From GCA-2687025 sp964473525 (GTDB lineage: Bacteria; Poribacteria; WGA-4E; GCA-2687025), in NCBI GenBank assembly GCA_964473525.1, contig CAYYPK010000018.1:1-64000 (forward strand): DNA of 64,000 nt, given 5' to 3'. Below the pieces are notes generated by a model that did no database searches, was not told where the DNA came from, and worked only from the letters and a program-made list of their open reading frames with translations. The number at the start of each line of letters is the position of its first letter. Within the stretch, counting starts at the first letter, position 1. The translations under genes were made by a program, and so were the position numbers. Positions 1-8,752 of this stretch are shown one piece after another.

Positions 1-1
1 C

Positions 2-760
2 GAGCTACACGCGGCGGTTGGGATGGTCACGCAGGCCCCGGCGTACGTCGAGACCACGCTACACGACGCCAACCGCGAACTCGGGAATGCGCGCGCATTC
101 CACACGCTGTTAGGGATACGCCGCGATATGGGCGGTGCCGTCTCCGCGAGCGGGGAAGCGTACGTGAAGAGCTACCGAGGCCTTCGGACGTTTGTCGAGG
201 AGGGCTCCACGGTTCCATCCGGGGAGATGCAAGACACGGGCCGACGGCTGAGCCGCGGTGTGGACATGTCACTGGACTGGCGCGGATCGCGGACCGACGT
301 GTCTGGGTCCGTGTCTCTATCGAGGGCCGTAGAGCGCTCTAGCGCAGACTCCGTCCAGTACCCTTCGTCGTTCGACTACCGCTACGCCGCGACGCTCAGC
401 GCGGCGCGGCTCCTAGCGGGCGGTTGGCGCGTTGCGACTCGGTGGCGCCTCGTCGGCGGACGGCCTTACACCGAGTTCAGAGTCGTGGAGTTGCCGTGGG
501 GCGCGTACGACTTCATACCGGGCGGCGTCACCCAGAACCGCGCGAGGTACCCGAGCTATCGCCGGCTGGACATACAGGTGACCCGGGCCGTGCACTGGCG
601 GGCGAGTTCGCTGGGTCTGTTCGCCGAGTTGCAGAACGCTCTAGGCCGACAGAACGTCCACTCGTGGCGCTTTAATCGAGGGCTGGGCGAGTTCGAACCC
701 GTCCACCAGTTCCCGAGGCTCTTTGTCGTCGGCGTAACGGCCAGCCTTCCCCGCGAGTAG
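2..760 (+). CDS. TonB-dependent receptor-like outer-membrane protein, C-terminal fragment
   Basis: The reading frame is open from the first bases of the window, so this is the 3' part of a longer gene; the ATG at 23 is probably internal. The ~252 visible residues show alternating polar/hydrophobic strands typical of an outer-membrane beta-barrel. The segment RRLDIQVTRAV followed by LGLFAELQNALGRQNV matches the end of TonB-dependent receptor barrels (a basic strand, then 'nxxNR.N'). The protein ends in a strand (VVGVTASL) but lacks the usual C-terminal aromatic residue. Role inferred from the family: active uptake of a ligand across the outer membrane. A GC-rich hairpin lies 77 nt after the stop codon. 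The barrel assignment is fairly safe; the substrate is unknown. Confidence 0.6.
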   Translation, partial: ELHAAVGMVTQAPAYVETTLHDANRELGNARAFHTLLGIRRDMGGAVSASGEAYVKSYRGLRTFVEEGSTVPSGEMQDTGRRLSRGVDMSLDWRGSRTDVSGSVSLSRAVERSSADSVQYPSSFDYRYAATLSAARLLAGGWRVATRWRLVGGRPYTEFRVVELPWGAYDFIPGGVTQNRARYPSYRRLDIQVTRAVHWRASSLGLFAELQNALGRQNVHSWRFNRGLGEFEPVHQFPRLFVVGVTASLPRE

Positions 761-836
761 CCGTCATCGAAGGCTTCGCCGGAATCCTGACCAGTTTCCC
801 GCGACCCAACGACCCGCGATGGTCGGGTCGCCCAGT

Positions 837-867
837 GGGCGGCACAGGCATGACACCTGCGCCGCCC
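837..867 (+). terminator. hairpin after the receptor gene
   Basis: Arms 837-848 and 856-867 pair over 12 positions with one mismatch, around a 7-nt loop. It lies 77 nt after the receptor stop codon. A weak T-run (tgttt) follows a few bases later, so it may be an intrinsic or an assisted terminator. Confidence 0.4.
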
Positions 868-935
868 GCCTGTTTCCCGCGTGGGAACGCCCTCCGCGTC
901 GGTCGCGCCCCGCTTGCGTTACGAGTCTAGGCTAA

Positions 936-1879
936 GAGTCTATCTCAACCGGGTCCTTGGCTTTTCAGTCGATGCCAAATGCGAGCCCAGATTAAGGACG
1001 CAAGCGAACTTCACGAGACCGGCGTACTTCTCGGGCTTCACGTCACGGCGTATCTCAACGGCTCGGAACTTCGATAGCCACGCGAGGGTTCGTTCGACAA
1101 CCCAACGTCGCGCGGGATGGCGCTTCTCGTGGTTTTCGTCTAGCTTCTCCTCGCCGATGCGACGGACGTGTCCGGTGTACCCGTACTCGGCAACTGCTGC
1201 ATGACCGGTGGGATTGTCATACCCCTTGTCCAAGCAGAGATGCTGCAGTTCCCCAGGCAAGGGTGGAGGCGAGAACAGCGCCATGGAATCCAACGTCGCC
1301 GCAAGGAGCTTCGTGTCGTGGACGTTGGCTCCGGCGATTACGACACCCAAAGGCCCGCCGTCGCCATCCACGACAATGCTCCGTTTCACCCCTTTTCACC
1401 CCGGTCCGTGGGGTTCCGACCCACGGCGTCCTCAGGCATCTATCTTGGACTTCCCAGTAGCCTTGCCCATCGACGCATCGACCGATTGCCATGCCCATTG
1501 AATACCGTCCAGTTCCTCGCATCGCAGCAGGAGTTCACGCCAAATCTCGTCGAAGATTCCCAGGCGACACCACGCCTGGAAATGCCGATGCACGGTGCTA
1601 TCGTCGCCAAACTCCTTGGGAAGATGGTTCCACTGGCAGCCCGTGCGAAGCCGGTAGAGAACTCCGTCCAGCACCGGGCGCAACGGTACACGCTTCCGGT
1701 CCTGCGCGCGCTTGGGGTAGCGGCGCGCAAGTATCTCCTCGACAATCTCCCACACGCCATCAGGTACATGCCAGATCGGGGGTTCTGGTTGCCGGTCGGT
1801 ATCGTGCACGCGATGGTCTCCTGTGTATAGCCCTCAAGAACGGTATCGGCAGGCTGACGCATGTGGTTGAGATAGGCTC
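936..1879 (-). mobile_element. IS5-family insertion sequence (944 bp) with intact ends
   Basis: The left end GAGTCTATCTCAACC (936-950) and the right end, read inward as GAGCCTATCTCAACC (1879-1865), form 15-bp terminal inverted repeats with one mismatch. The element is flanked by a TAA direct repeat (933-935 and 1880-1882). A 3-bp TNA-type target duplication and ends starting GAG fit the IS1031/IS427 side of the IS5 family. The transposase runs on the minus strand across almost the whole element, and its stop codon lies inside the left repeat. The complete target duplication suggests a simple insertion without later end decay. The transposase itself carries a lesion (separate entry). Confidence 0.85.
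940..1809 (-). pseudogene. IS5-family DDE transposase, reading frame disrupted
   Basis: The N-terminal part (1809-1435) contains the DUF4096-type domain with GCQWNHLPKEFG and VHRHFQAW, then DASMGKA. An in-frame TGA stops it at 1434-1432. The homologous continuation EDAVGRNPTDRGEKG is in the +1 frame, from about 1439, and ends at TGA 1388-1386. The DDE core VKRSIVVDGDGG, IAGANVHDTKLL, DKGYDNPTGH and RRWVVERTLAW follows from GTG 1389 in the original frame. The second switch coincides with a slippery heptamer A-AAG-GGG (1395-1389), the usual place for a -1 frameshift between orfA and orfB in IS427-type elements. The first switch, at 1442-1435, looks like a real one-base lesion or a sequencing error. 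The element is therefore probably not autonomous as written. Confidence 0.65.
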
Positions 1880-2931
1880 TAAGGGCTTCCAGCGGCGCCA
1901 GGGCGTGGAAACTTCCGCGCGAACGCGAGCAACTCTTCGAACAGGATCAACTGGATGTCGACGATCTCGTCGTGTGTGGCGTCGGGGTATCGGGCCTCGA
2001 CGACGCCGTGGCAACACTCGTGTAGGAGCGACACTGCTCCGCAGACGTGGTGCAGCGCGCTCGTCAGGTTGAATGACGGCGGCGGATAGCTCTCGCCGTC
2101 CTCGGACACCCCCGGCGGCCCCCCCGCCGGCAGACCCGCCGCTTCGAGACGCGCCTTTAGTCGTGCGCCGAACTGCGCCGCGATTTCCTTGTGGAACCGG
2201 GGCGCGTAGGCGGTGGACAGGATCATCGGCGCAGCGCCGTGCGAGTGCAGGTTGATGATGTAGTCCGGCGCCTCCTCGCGGGCGACGCCGAGCACCCCGC
2301 GCGTTTCATCCGCCATGGGTTCGAAGAAGTCGTCGTGCATCAGGTTGATGCCGTCGTCGTTGAAGTAGGCGCCGAGAAGCCCGACATCGCCCTGCATGGG
2401 ATGGACTGCCTTCGCCCCCGGCCAACCGTATAGGGAGTCGTCCTTGCGCGTTCCCTGACCTACGCGCGTCATCTCGTCTACAGGGAGACCGACGAAGCTG
2501 TCGTGGATGCATCGCGCCCTGCCGTCAGGGTTCGATAGTGGGACGATGAGCGTCCGGCACGCGCGCATGCTCGCCGCTAGCTCCGGCCATGCCTTGCCTC
2601 GCCAGTCGGTTCCGGTCTCCCCGACGCGCATCAGGTTCACGGTTCCGACGACGTTCTCGACTTCCTGACCGTGCGGCGTGCCGACGATGTAGACGACAGG
2701 TGGGCCGCCGTCGGGTTTGACCGCGTAATGAGCGGGGTTGCGAGCGCCGGTGGCGGAACCGTAGTTGGCCTGGCTATCGTAGTCCGTAGACGGCCCGTAC
2801 GCGATGACGTGGACCTTCCGGCCCCCTGGCGTCGTAGCGATCACGCGCGCATTGCCCACGTGCGCCGAAGCGACGGCTTCGTCGACGTCCGCGACGCGGC
2901 TCTTCCAGAAGTCCGGGAGTGCGTTGGGCAT
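1879..2931 (-). CDS. M14-family zinc carboxypeptidase-like protein
   Basis: 350 residues. Zinc and catalytic motifs of the M14 fold are visible: H87-x-x-E90 (TPHGQE), the substrate-arginine-type NPDGR at 133-137, a third histidine in INLHSH (228/230) and the likely catalytic Glu304 in LLHECCHG. There is no signal peptide, so it is probably cytoplasmic and acts as a carboxypeptidase or deacylase on a small substrate. Start ATG 2931 has GGAGGA about 8 nt upstream. The IS5 element sits exactly on the stop codon. The minus-strand TAG uses T and A from the target duplication and G from the IS end, and removing the element restores the same TAG, so the protein is unchanged. It is divergent from the heparinase-like gene. 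Confidence 0.8.
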   Translation of the reverse strand: MPNALPDFWKSRVADVDEAVASAHVGNARVIATTPGGRKVHVIAYGPSTDYDSQANYGSATGARNPAHYAVKPDGGPPVVYIVGTPHGQEVENVVGTVNLMRVGETGTDWRGKAWPELAASMRACRTLIVPLSNPDGRARCIHDSFVGLPVDEMTRVGQGTRKDDSLYGWPGAKAVHPMQGDVGLLGAYFNDDGINLMHDDFFEPMADETRGVLGVAREEAPDYIINLHSHGAAPMILSTAYAPRFHKEIAAQFGARLKARLEAAGLPAGGPPGVSEDGESYPPPSFNLTSALHHVCGAVSLLHECCHGVVEARYPDATHDEIVDIQLILFEELLAFARKFPRPGAAGSP

Positions 2932-3023
2932 GGTCGGCGTCCTCCGAGGCTGATGGCCGCGACACGTTGCGGCGGGTACGACGGCGCGTCAGACTCTACG
3001 ACCAAACCGGCGGACGTTCTACC

Positions 3024-4889
3024 ATGGGACGCGTCTCTTTCATTGTGCTGGGCGGCCTGCTTGCGGTCCTGCCCGTGCTTCTTCTTACTGCGGGACCACG
3101 CGCGATGGCTGACACACGCCACCTGGACACGCTCCGCGAGGACCATCCTCGATTGCTCCTGGACGCGACCGGATTGGCGGCGCTGAAGGCGGCCGCGACG
3201 AGCGATGCCACCCTCGCCGGCATCGTCGAGGACGTGCTCCGTCGCGCCGACCGTGACGCCGAGTTGCCCCAACTGACCTACGACAAGCGCGGGCCGCGCC
3301 TGCTGCACGTCAGCCGCGAGTGCCTGCGACGCGTGTGGTCGCTGGGCATGGGATGGCGCTGGACCGGCGAACAGAAGTACGCGGATGCATTGGTCGAGAA
3401 CCTGCTGACCGTGTGCGCCTTTGATGACTGGAACCCGTCGCACTTTCTCGACACGGCGGAAATGTCACACGCTGTCGGGTTGGGATACGACTGGCTGTAC
3501 GACGTCATCGAACCCCAAACGCGGGAGCACATCCGCGCGTCCCTCGTTCGATTGGGTCTGCAGCCGGGTATCGACGCCTACGAGGGGCGCGGGCCGTCGA
3601 CATGGTGGCCGCGCAACGAGCACAACTGGAACCAGGTGTGCAACAGCGGCTTGTCCATTGGCGCGCTCGCCATCGCCGAGGACGAGCCTGAACTCGCGGA
3701 GCAGATTCTCAGCTACGCGCTGGAATCGCTGCCGATAGCCTTGGCGACATACGCCCCTGACGGCGCGTGGGGCGAAGGCCCCGGCTACTGGAACTACGCG
3801 ACGCGGTACACGGCATACGGCATCGCCGCGATGGAGTCGGCGTTAGGGACTGACTTCGGTCTCAAGGCGTCAGAAGGACTTTCCGAAGCGGGCTATTTCC
3901 CCATCCACACTACCGGGCCGACTGGCCTCTACCTGAACTACGCCGACAGCGGAGAGCGCGCGGCGCGGCGCCCGATGGGGGTCATGTTCTGGCTCGCGAG
4001 AGCGTACGACAACGCGGACTACGCTGCGTCGGAGCACGCCGCTGTAGCGGAACGCGGTGCCAGCGCCGAGCATCTCGTGTGGTACGTGCCGCCTCCCGAC
4101 GAAGACCCCGCGGACGACCTCGCCAGGATGTTCCGCGGCCCGGTCGAAGTCGCCATGATGCGCAGCGCCTGGAACGACCCGCACGCGCTATTTGTGGGCG
4201 TGAAGGCGGGCTACAACCAGGTCGCCCACGGTCACCTCGACCTCGGGACGTTCGAGATGGATGCCCTCGGCGTGCGGTGGGCGCGTGACCTCGGTTCCGA
4301 CGACTACAACATGCCGGGCTACTGGAACGCGCGCAAAGGCGGGCGCCGCTGGGACTACTATCGCCTGAACACGTTTAGCCACAACGTGCCGACGCTGGAC
4401 GGGCAGGATCAGGACGCCGAAGCCACATCGAAGTGCCTCGACTTCACGGCGGGTGACGCTCCCCACGCGCTGATAGACGTGACGGAAGCGTACGCCCCCA
4501 AGGCGAGTCGCGCGATCCGAGGAGTCGCGCTTGTCGACGGCAAGCGCGCGGCGCTGGCGCAGGACGAATTCACGCTGGTGGAATCTGCGGACATCGCATG
4601 GGGGATGACCACGGACGCGGAAATCACGATCCGCGACGACGGATCGGCATTGCTGCGGCAGGACGGCGAGACGCTCACGGTCTTAGTCCTTTCGCCCACT
4701 GGCGCTGCGTTCACCGTTGAGTCTGCCGAGCAGGCGCCGCCGCAAAGGCGTAACGAGGGCGTGCGACGTCTGATGCTCCATCTTCCGGGGCAATCCGGCG
4801 ATGTCCGCGTCGCGGTGCTGTTTGCCCCGCGTTGGGAGGACGGTCGCTCTACTACGGACGCGGTGGTGGCGCCGCTAGCCGATTGGTGA
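3024..4889 (+). CDS. secreted heparinase II/III-like polysaccharide lyase
   Basis: 621 residues from ATG 3024. That start was chosen because it opens a clean signal peptide (RVSFIVLGGLLAVLPVLLL); the frame remains open upstream to 2919 but reads non-protein-like sequence. After the signal comes the HPRLLLDATGLAALKA segment typical of the alginate-lyase/heparinase N-terminal helical region. The (alpha/alpha) toroid follows (WWPRNEHNWNQVCNSG near 190-205). The heparinase II/III beta domain begins near residue 370, with the HGHLDLGTFEMDALG motif carrying the candidate catalytic His. Probable role: eliminative cleavage of an acidic polysaccharide in the periplasm or outside. A CBM9-like secreted protein lies downstream, after 217 bp in which I see only a weak GCCCAAC/GTTGGGC inverted repeat. 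Confidence 0.8.
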   Translation: MGRVSFIVLGGLLAVLPVLLLTAGPRAMADTRHLDTLREDHPRLLLDATGLAALKAAATSDATLAGIVEDVLRRADRDAELPQLTYDKRGPRLLHVSRECLRRVWSLGMGWRWTGEQKYADALVENLLTVCAFDDWNPSHFLDTAEMSHAVGLGYDWLYDVIEPQTREHIRASLVRLGLQPGIDAYEGRGPSTWWPRNEHNWNQVCNSGLSIGALAIAEDEPELAEQILSYALESLPIALATYAPDGAWGEGPGYWNYATRYTAYGIAAMESALGTDFGLKASEGLSEAGYFPIHTTGPTGLYLNYADSGERAARRPMGVMFWLARAYDNADYAASEHAAVAERGASAEHLVWYVPPPDEDPADDLARMFRGPVEVAMMRSAWNDPHALFVGVKAGYNQVAHGHLDLGTFEMDALGVRWARDLGSDDYNMPGYWNARKGGRRWDYYRLNTFSHNVPTLDGQDQDAEATSKCLDFTAGDAPHALIDVTEAYAPKASRAIRGVALVDGKRAALAQDEFTLVESADIAWGMTTDAEITIRDDGSALLRQDGETLTVLVLSPTGAAFTVESAEQAPPQRRNEGVRRLMLHLPGQSGDVRVAVLFAPRWEDGRSTTDAVVAPLADW

Positions 4890-5106
4890 TGCTAGGACGT
4901 GCGAGGCAGGGACGGTACTGCGGTTGCCCAACTACCATAGTAATGACTCCAAGTGTTGGGCTACCGATTCCGTACCCACGGCCCTCGGCACTGTTCCGCA
5001 CTGGAGGGCCCGAACATCCACGTCGCGGGAACGCCGCGGCTGACCGACACCGGCCGCCCCGTGGATGAATGCTCAACGCGCTGAATCAGACAGGAGACAT
5101 CTGACA

Positions 5107-5811
5107 ATGCGGTCCATGAAGGTCTTGGCAACGACAGCCTTGCTCGCGGTTCCTCTCCTCACGCACGCTGCGCAGGACATCGTGATCGACGGTGACTTCG
5201 CCGACTGGGAGGCGATCCCTGTCGCCATAGAGGATCCCAACGACATGAGTCCGGCGAATATCCACGGTGACTACAAGTCCATCAAGGTCGCCTCGACGGA
5301 TACCACCCTCTACGCCCTTGAGACGGTATTCGGTGACGCCGCGCCCGCCGACGCGTTTCGGTACTACTACCACCTCCTCATAGACGCGGACGGTGATGTC
5401 GCGACCGGCGTTCCGAACGACTCGTACGAAGGGAGCCCCACCGACGTTGCGGACGTGATTGGGTCCGACTTCTACGTGCAGATCGGCCGAGACGCCGGAG
5501 CGGACGATGGAATCTCGGTCACGCACCTCGAGTCCGACCAGGTGGTCTTCGAGGGCTTTCCGTGGATGAACAGTGGCGACTCCATGGAACTGTCCGTCGA
5601 CCTCGACGTGCTCGTCCCGCCGGCTGGCTTCGAGTTGGGCGCGATCTTCCAGCCTGGCTCGACTATTCGCGTCGCTGCGTTTCAGGAGGGCAACGCCGAC
5701 GGGTGGGGTCCCATCGACTGGACGGAGCCCGCCGAGCATGTCATCGGGCGCGCGTTCTCCGTGGAGCCACGCGGCAAGGTGACGACGACTTGGAGCGACT
5801 TTAAGAGGTAG
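5107..5811 (+). CDS. secreted CBM9-like (DOMON-type) protein
   Basis: 234 residues. Start ATG 5107 has AGGAGA at 5092-5097. A signal peptide (MKVLATTALLAVPLLTHAAQ) is followed at once by DIVIDGDFADWEAIPVAI, the hallmark opening of family-9-like carbohydrate/heme-binding modules. Later come a strand-rich region with YYHLLIDADGDVATG and a C-terminal ...GWGPIDWTEPA. No catalytic motif is seen, so it is probably a binding protein. It lies downstream of the heparinase-like gene, perhaps in the same polysaccharide-related unit, although the gap suggests separate transcription. A bidirectional hairpin follows. Confidence 0.65.
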   Translation: MRSMKVLATTALLAVPLLTHAAQDIVIDGDFADWEAIPVAIEDPNDMSPANIHGDYKSIKVASTDTTLYALETVFGDAAPADAFRYYYHLLIDADGDVATGVPNDSYEGSPTDVADVIGSDFYVQIGRDAGADDGISVTHLESDQVVFEGFPWMNSGDSMELSVDLDVLVPPAGFELGAIFQPGSTIRVAAFQEGNADGWGPIDWTEPAEHVIGRAFSVEPRGKVTTTWSDFKR

Positions 5812-5815
5812 GGCG

Positions 5816-5849
5816 AGGGCGCGTCTGGCGTGCCGCGGCGACGCGCCCT
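5816..5849. terminator. bidirectional hairpin between convergent genes
   Basis: AGGGCGCGTC (5816-5825) pairs perfectly with GACGCGCCCT (5840-5849) around a 14-nt loop that itself contains gccgcggc. It lies between the stop codons of the CBM9-like gene (+) and the adenine methylase gene (-), where a shared terminator is expected. There is no clear T-tract. Confidence 0.55.
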
Positions 5850-5875
5850 GCCGCAGGCCGCCCGAGGTCAGATCC

Positions 5876-6760
5876 TCACGCCAACTCGCGTACCGAACGC
5901 CTTAGAGTGGTCGCCCGCTCGGCGAGGGCAGGCGACACGTAGAGGGACTCGTACGTCTCTGTCGAGCGGCCGCTGAGCGTCGCCTGGGATGACCTGCCAG
6001 CATGCAGTTCCACGCGGACAAGACCCAGACTGCTAGGCAGTTCCGGGCCGTACGTCTTGGCGCCCGTCCGACCGTCAAGGCTGATGAGATAGGACACGCC
6101 GCGCGCGTTGAGGCGCTCGAGGTCGGCGATGAATCGCGGACGGTCGAGCGACTGGTGGTACCGCCGGTCGTTGCTGCCGCTAGTGCCTTGGTATGGCGGG
6201 TCCATGTATACGAGATCGTCTGGCGTCGCGGCCTGGATCGCCTTCGCGTAGTCGCCTGCGGAAGCGACACCTCGCCCGCGCAGCAACTCGTGCGCTCTGA
6301 GGATCTGTTCCCGCATCCTTAATGGACTTCTACCTAAGCGCCGGTTGTCCGGCGACTGATTGAACTGTCCAGAGCGACTGAATCGCACGGCGTTCTTCAC
6401 GCACCGGGCGAGCAAATACAGTAGCCGAGCAGCGCCTCCCTCGTTGTTGTAGGCGTCTCTCACGCCGTTGTAGAACGCGCGTGGATCAGGTCGTTGCGTA
6501 TTCCAGAGGCGTTCGTAGTCGGCGGCGAGTCGCTCTGGCTCCGAGAGGACTAGCGACCAAATGTCCGCGAGCGGCTCCAGGCTGTCGGAAACGCAGAAGC
6601 GACGGGCGACCCCACTGTGCGCGGCTGCGAGGGTAAGAGCCGCCGACCCCGCGAAAGGCTCGTACAGCGTGCCGACGCGCGGTGGGAAGTGGTCCAGTAT
6701 GAGCGGGGCCAGTCGGCGCTTGCTGCCCTGGTACGGTATCGGGTGAGGGACGGTGGGCAT
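5876..6760 (-). CDS. D12-class N6-adenine DNA methyltransferase
   Basis: 294 residues, start ATG 6760. Motifs of the Dam/D12 family occur in order: PYQGSKRRL (9-17, the FxGxK-type N-terminal motif), YEPFAGSAAL (33-42, SAM-binding motif I), VRFSRSGQFNQS near 126-136, and catalytic DPPY (187-190). It should transfer a methyl group from SAM to adenine in a short DNA site. No restriction endonuclease gene adjoins it, so it looks like an orphan methylase. Its start overlaps the add stop codon as TGATG, implying translational coupling as the last gene of a padR-led operon. The frame stays open upstream into the add region but is not protein-like there. Confidence 0.85.
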   Translation of the reverse strand: MPTVPHPIPYQGSKRRLAPLILDHFPPRVGTLYEPFAGSAALTLAAAHSGVARRFCVSDSLEPLADIWSLVLSEPERLAADYERLWNTQRPDPRAFYNGVRDAYNNEGGAARLLYLLARCVKNAVRFSRSGQFNQSPDNRRLGRSPLRMREQILRAHELLRGRGVASAGDYAKAIQAATPDDLVYMDPPYQGTSGSNDRRYHQSLDRPRFIADLERLNARGVSYLISLDGRTGAKTYGPELPSSLGLVRVELHAGRSSQATLSGRSTETYESLYVSPALAERATTLRRSVRELA

Positions 6761-7764
6761 CAGTCCGCGCGCCAGTTCGGGTCCGACTCGAACTTCGCGG
6801 TCATACGCGCCTTGTCGTCGTCGGACATCCACGACGTAGAGATGCCGCTGAGGATGAGCGCGCGTATTTCGTCCGACGTGAAGTCCTGCTCGCGCTCCAG
6901 CGCCTCGTATTCCTCCGCGAGGGAGTTGCCGAACATCGCCGGGTCGTCCGTGTTCACGCTGACGGGTATGCCGCGCCTCAGGAACTCCCGGATGGGATGC
7001 GCCGCGACGGACGGTATCACCGCCGTCTTGACGTTGGAGATGGGACACGTCTCGATGGGGATGCGATGCTCCGCGATGTAGTCGAGGAGGCGTTCGTCCT
7101 CGATGGCGCGCGTGCCGTGTCCGACGCGTTCGGCGCGGGCGTCGCGGACAGCTCCCCAGACGCTCTCTGGGCCAGCAGCCTCGCCCGCGTGCGCACTCGT
7201 GTGGAGCCCCATGTCTCGCGCGTCAGCGTACACCTCGGCGAACGGTGTGGCGGGGTGTTCCGCCTCGTGGCCACCGATGGTTATCCCGATCACGCCAAGG
7301 CCCTGCGCCTCGCGTATCTCAGACAGCGTGGCGGCCCCGCGCTTTGGGCCGTAGTTCCGCACGAGGTCGGTGACGAGCTTCACTTCCACGTCAGGCACGC
7401 GGCCCAACCCGGATCGGATCGCCTCGGTCAGCGGCAGCGTCTCCAAGCCGTGCTGGCGGAAATCGCCGGGCGAGTAGTACGCCTCGACGTATTGGATGCT
7501 CTGACGCGCGAAGTCACGCGCCACCGCCTCCGCGATGAGCGTGAAGTCGTCGTATTCCCGCAGGAAGGCGAGTTGCCACGTCCACGTAGCGATGAAGTGG
7601 CGGAAATCGCGATAGACGAACTTCCTGCGGAGCGCGTCGAGGTCCGGCGTCGACGGGTCGCCCCCGTATTTCGTGACGAGCTCCCAGAGCGTCGCGAGAG
7701 GAATGGACCCCTCTAGGTGCACGTGTAACTCGACCTTGGGAACGCGTTCGTACCAGCTTGGCAT
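6760..7764 (-). CDS. add: adenosine deaminase family protein
   Basis: 334 residues, start ATG 7764 with GGAGG 5 nt upstream. The zinc and catalytic residues of adenosine deaminase are all present: H14-x-H16 in ELHVHLEGS, H192 and E195 in SAHAGEAAG, H216 in RVGHGTRA and D273/D274 in SVNTDDPAMF. Expected reaction: hydrolytic deamination of adenosine (or a related adenine derivative) to inosine in the cytoplasm. It is third in the operon, 18 nt after the secreted-protein gene, and shares a base with the methylase start. The motifs allow adenine deaminase too; the substrate is not fixed by sequence. Confidence 0.9.
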   Translation of the reverse strand: MPSWYERVPKVELHVHLEGSIPLATLWELVTKYGGDPSTPDLDALRRKFVYRDFRHFIATWTWQLAFLREYDDFTLIAEAVARDFARQSIQYVEAYYSPGDFRQHGLETLPLTEAIRSGLGRVPDVEVKLVTDLVRNYGPKRGAATLSEIREAQGLGVIGITIGGHEAEHPATPFAEVYADARDMGLHTSAHAGEAAGPESVWGAVRDARAERVGHGTRAIEDERLLDYIAEHRIPIETCPISNVKTAVIPSVAAHPIREFLRRGIPVSVNTDDPAMFGNSLAEEYEALEREQDFTSDEIRALILSGISTSWMSDDDKARMTAKFESDPNWRAD

Positions 7765-7782
7765 GTGTCCTCCACGCGCGGT

Positions 7783-8739
7783 CTACTTCGCGCGCGCGAG
7801 TTCCTCGAGCGCCTCCTTCGTGACGGAGCGAATCTCGATCGCGCGCTCGACGACGCTGTTCGCGAGCGGCTGTCCGTCCATCGTGACGTCGGACACGACG
7901 AACTCGCTCAGCGCTGCCTTTGCCACCCACATGGACGCGAGGTCTACGTAGATGTCGCCGAAGTAGTGCGACGCGCCGACGGCGTTCACACTCATGCCTG
8001 GAGCCAGTTCCATCGCCATCGCGAACGAGCTCTCCCCGGAATCATACGCGACGATGGCGCATGACGCTCCGTCGACCACGGCAAGACCTTTGAACGCCAG
8101 GGCGATCTCGCCGTTTCGGAATGTCGATCCCGACTCTGTGACGCCTGCCAGATGTATGGTTCCCTCGGAGGACGCAGCGGCATGGACGATCCGGTCTCCG
8201 ACCCGCGTGAGATCCTGGATACCCGCGCCGTCGGGGGCCGCCTCGGCAAAGACGTTGCATATGGCGTGGAAGTCGACGAAGACGTTGTACACCGCGTACG
8301 ACAGATCTGGAGCCAGCGCCGTGCCTGTCGCGTCGGCTAAGGTCTGAAACTTCGCGTGGTGGATGCCGAACATGTCGCCAGTGGAGTTCGACCCTGTCTG
8401 GTCAGGACGGAACTCGTACGACCATCCGGTCAGTTCAGGTATCTCGCTGGCGTCGCCATCCGTCCGGGCTGTCATGCGCACGCAGGTGTATTCGACGCCT
8501 CCGGCGCCCGGCGTGCAGCGTAGGAGGAGCCGTAGCTCGTGATAGGGCTTCCGCGCGCCGTCCTGCTCGTATTGGATCGACGTGGTGCGCATCTCATAGA
8601 ACTGCGGCTCCGGCGCCCGCGACCGTGCCAGGTCGAACTCCGCGTCTAGCGCCAGTGGCGCCGCGGCGGCCCAGGAAGTGGCCAGTAGGCATTGCAGCGT
8701 AGCGACCACCCTTGGCGCGATGGACTTGTGTCGACGCAT
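7783..8739 (-). CDS. secreted protein of unknown function
   Basis: 318 residues from ATG 8739, chosen because it opens a signal peptide (RRHKSIAPRVVATLQCLLATSWAAAA) 13 nt after the padR stop codon; GAAGGGG lies upstream. The mature part is strand-rich with no motif I recognise. It contains short disulfide-capable cysteines (CTPGAGGVEYTC) and an EMRTTSIQYEQDG opening that resembles periplasmic lipid- or outer-membrane-associated proteins. Its place between padR and add suggests regulation by the PadR protein. Function not assigned. Confidence 0.65.
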   Translation of the reverse strand: MRRHKSIAPRVVATLQCLLATSWAAAAPLALDAEFDLARSRAPEPQFYEMRTTSIQYEQDGARKPYHELRLLLRCTPGAGGVEYTCVRMTARTDGDASEIPELTGWSYEFRPDQTGSNSTGDMFGIHHAKFQTLADATGTALAPDLSYAVYNVFVDFHAICNVFAEAAPDGAGIQDLTRVGDRIVHAAASSEGTIHLAGVTESGSTFRNGEIALAFKGLAVVDGASCAIVAYDSGESSFAMAMELAPGMSVNAVGASHYFGDIYVDLASMWVAKAALSEFVVSDVTMDGQPLANSVVERAIEIRSVTKEALEELARAK

Positions 8740-8752
8740 GGTTTCGCCCCTT

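Noticed and set aside
6761..7048. N-terminal extension of the adenine methylase frame
   Set aside because: It is the out-of-frame shadow of adenosine deaminase; the family starts at the overlapping ATG 6760.
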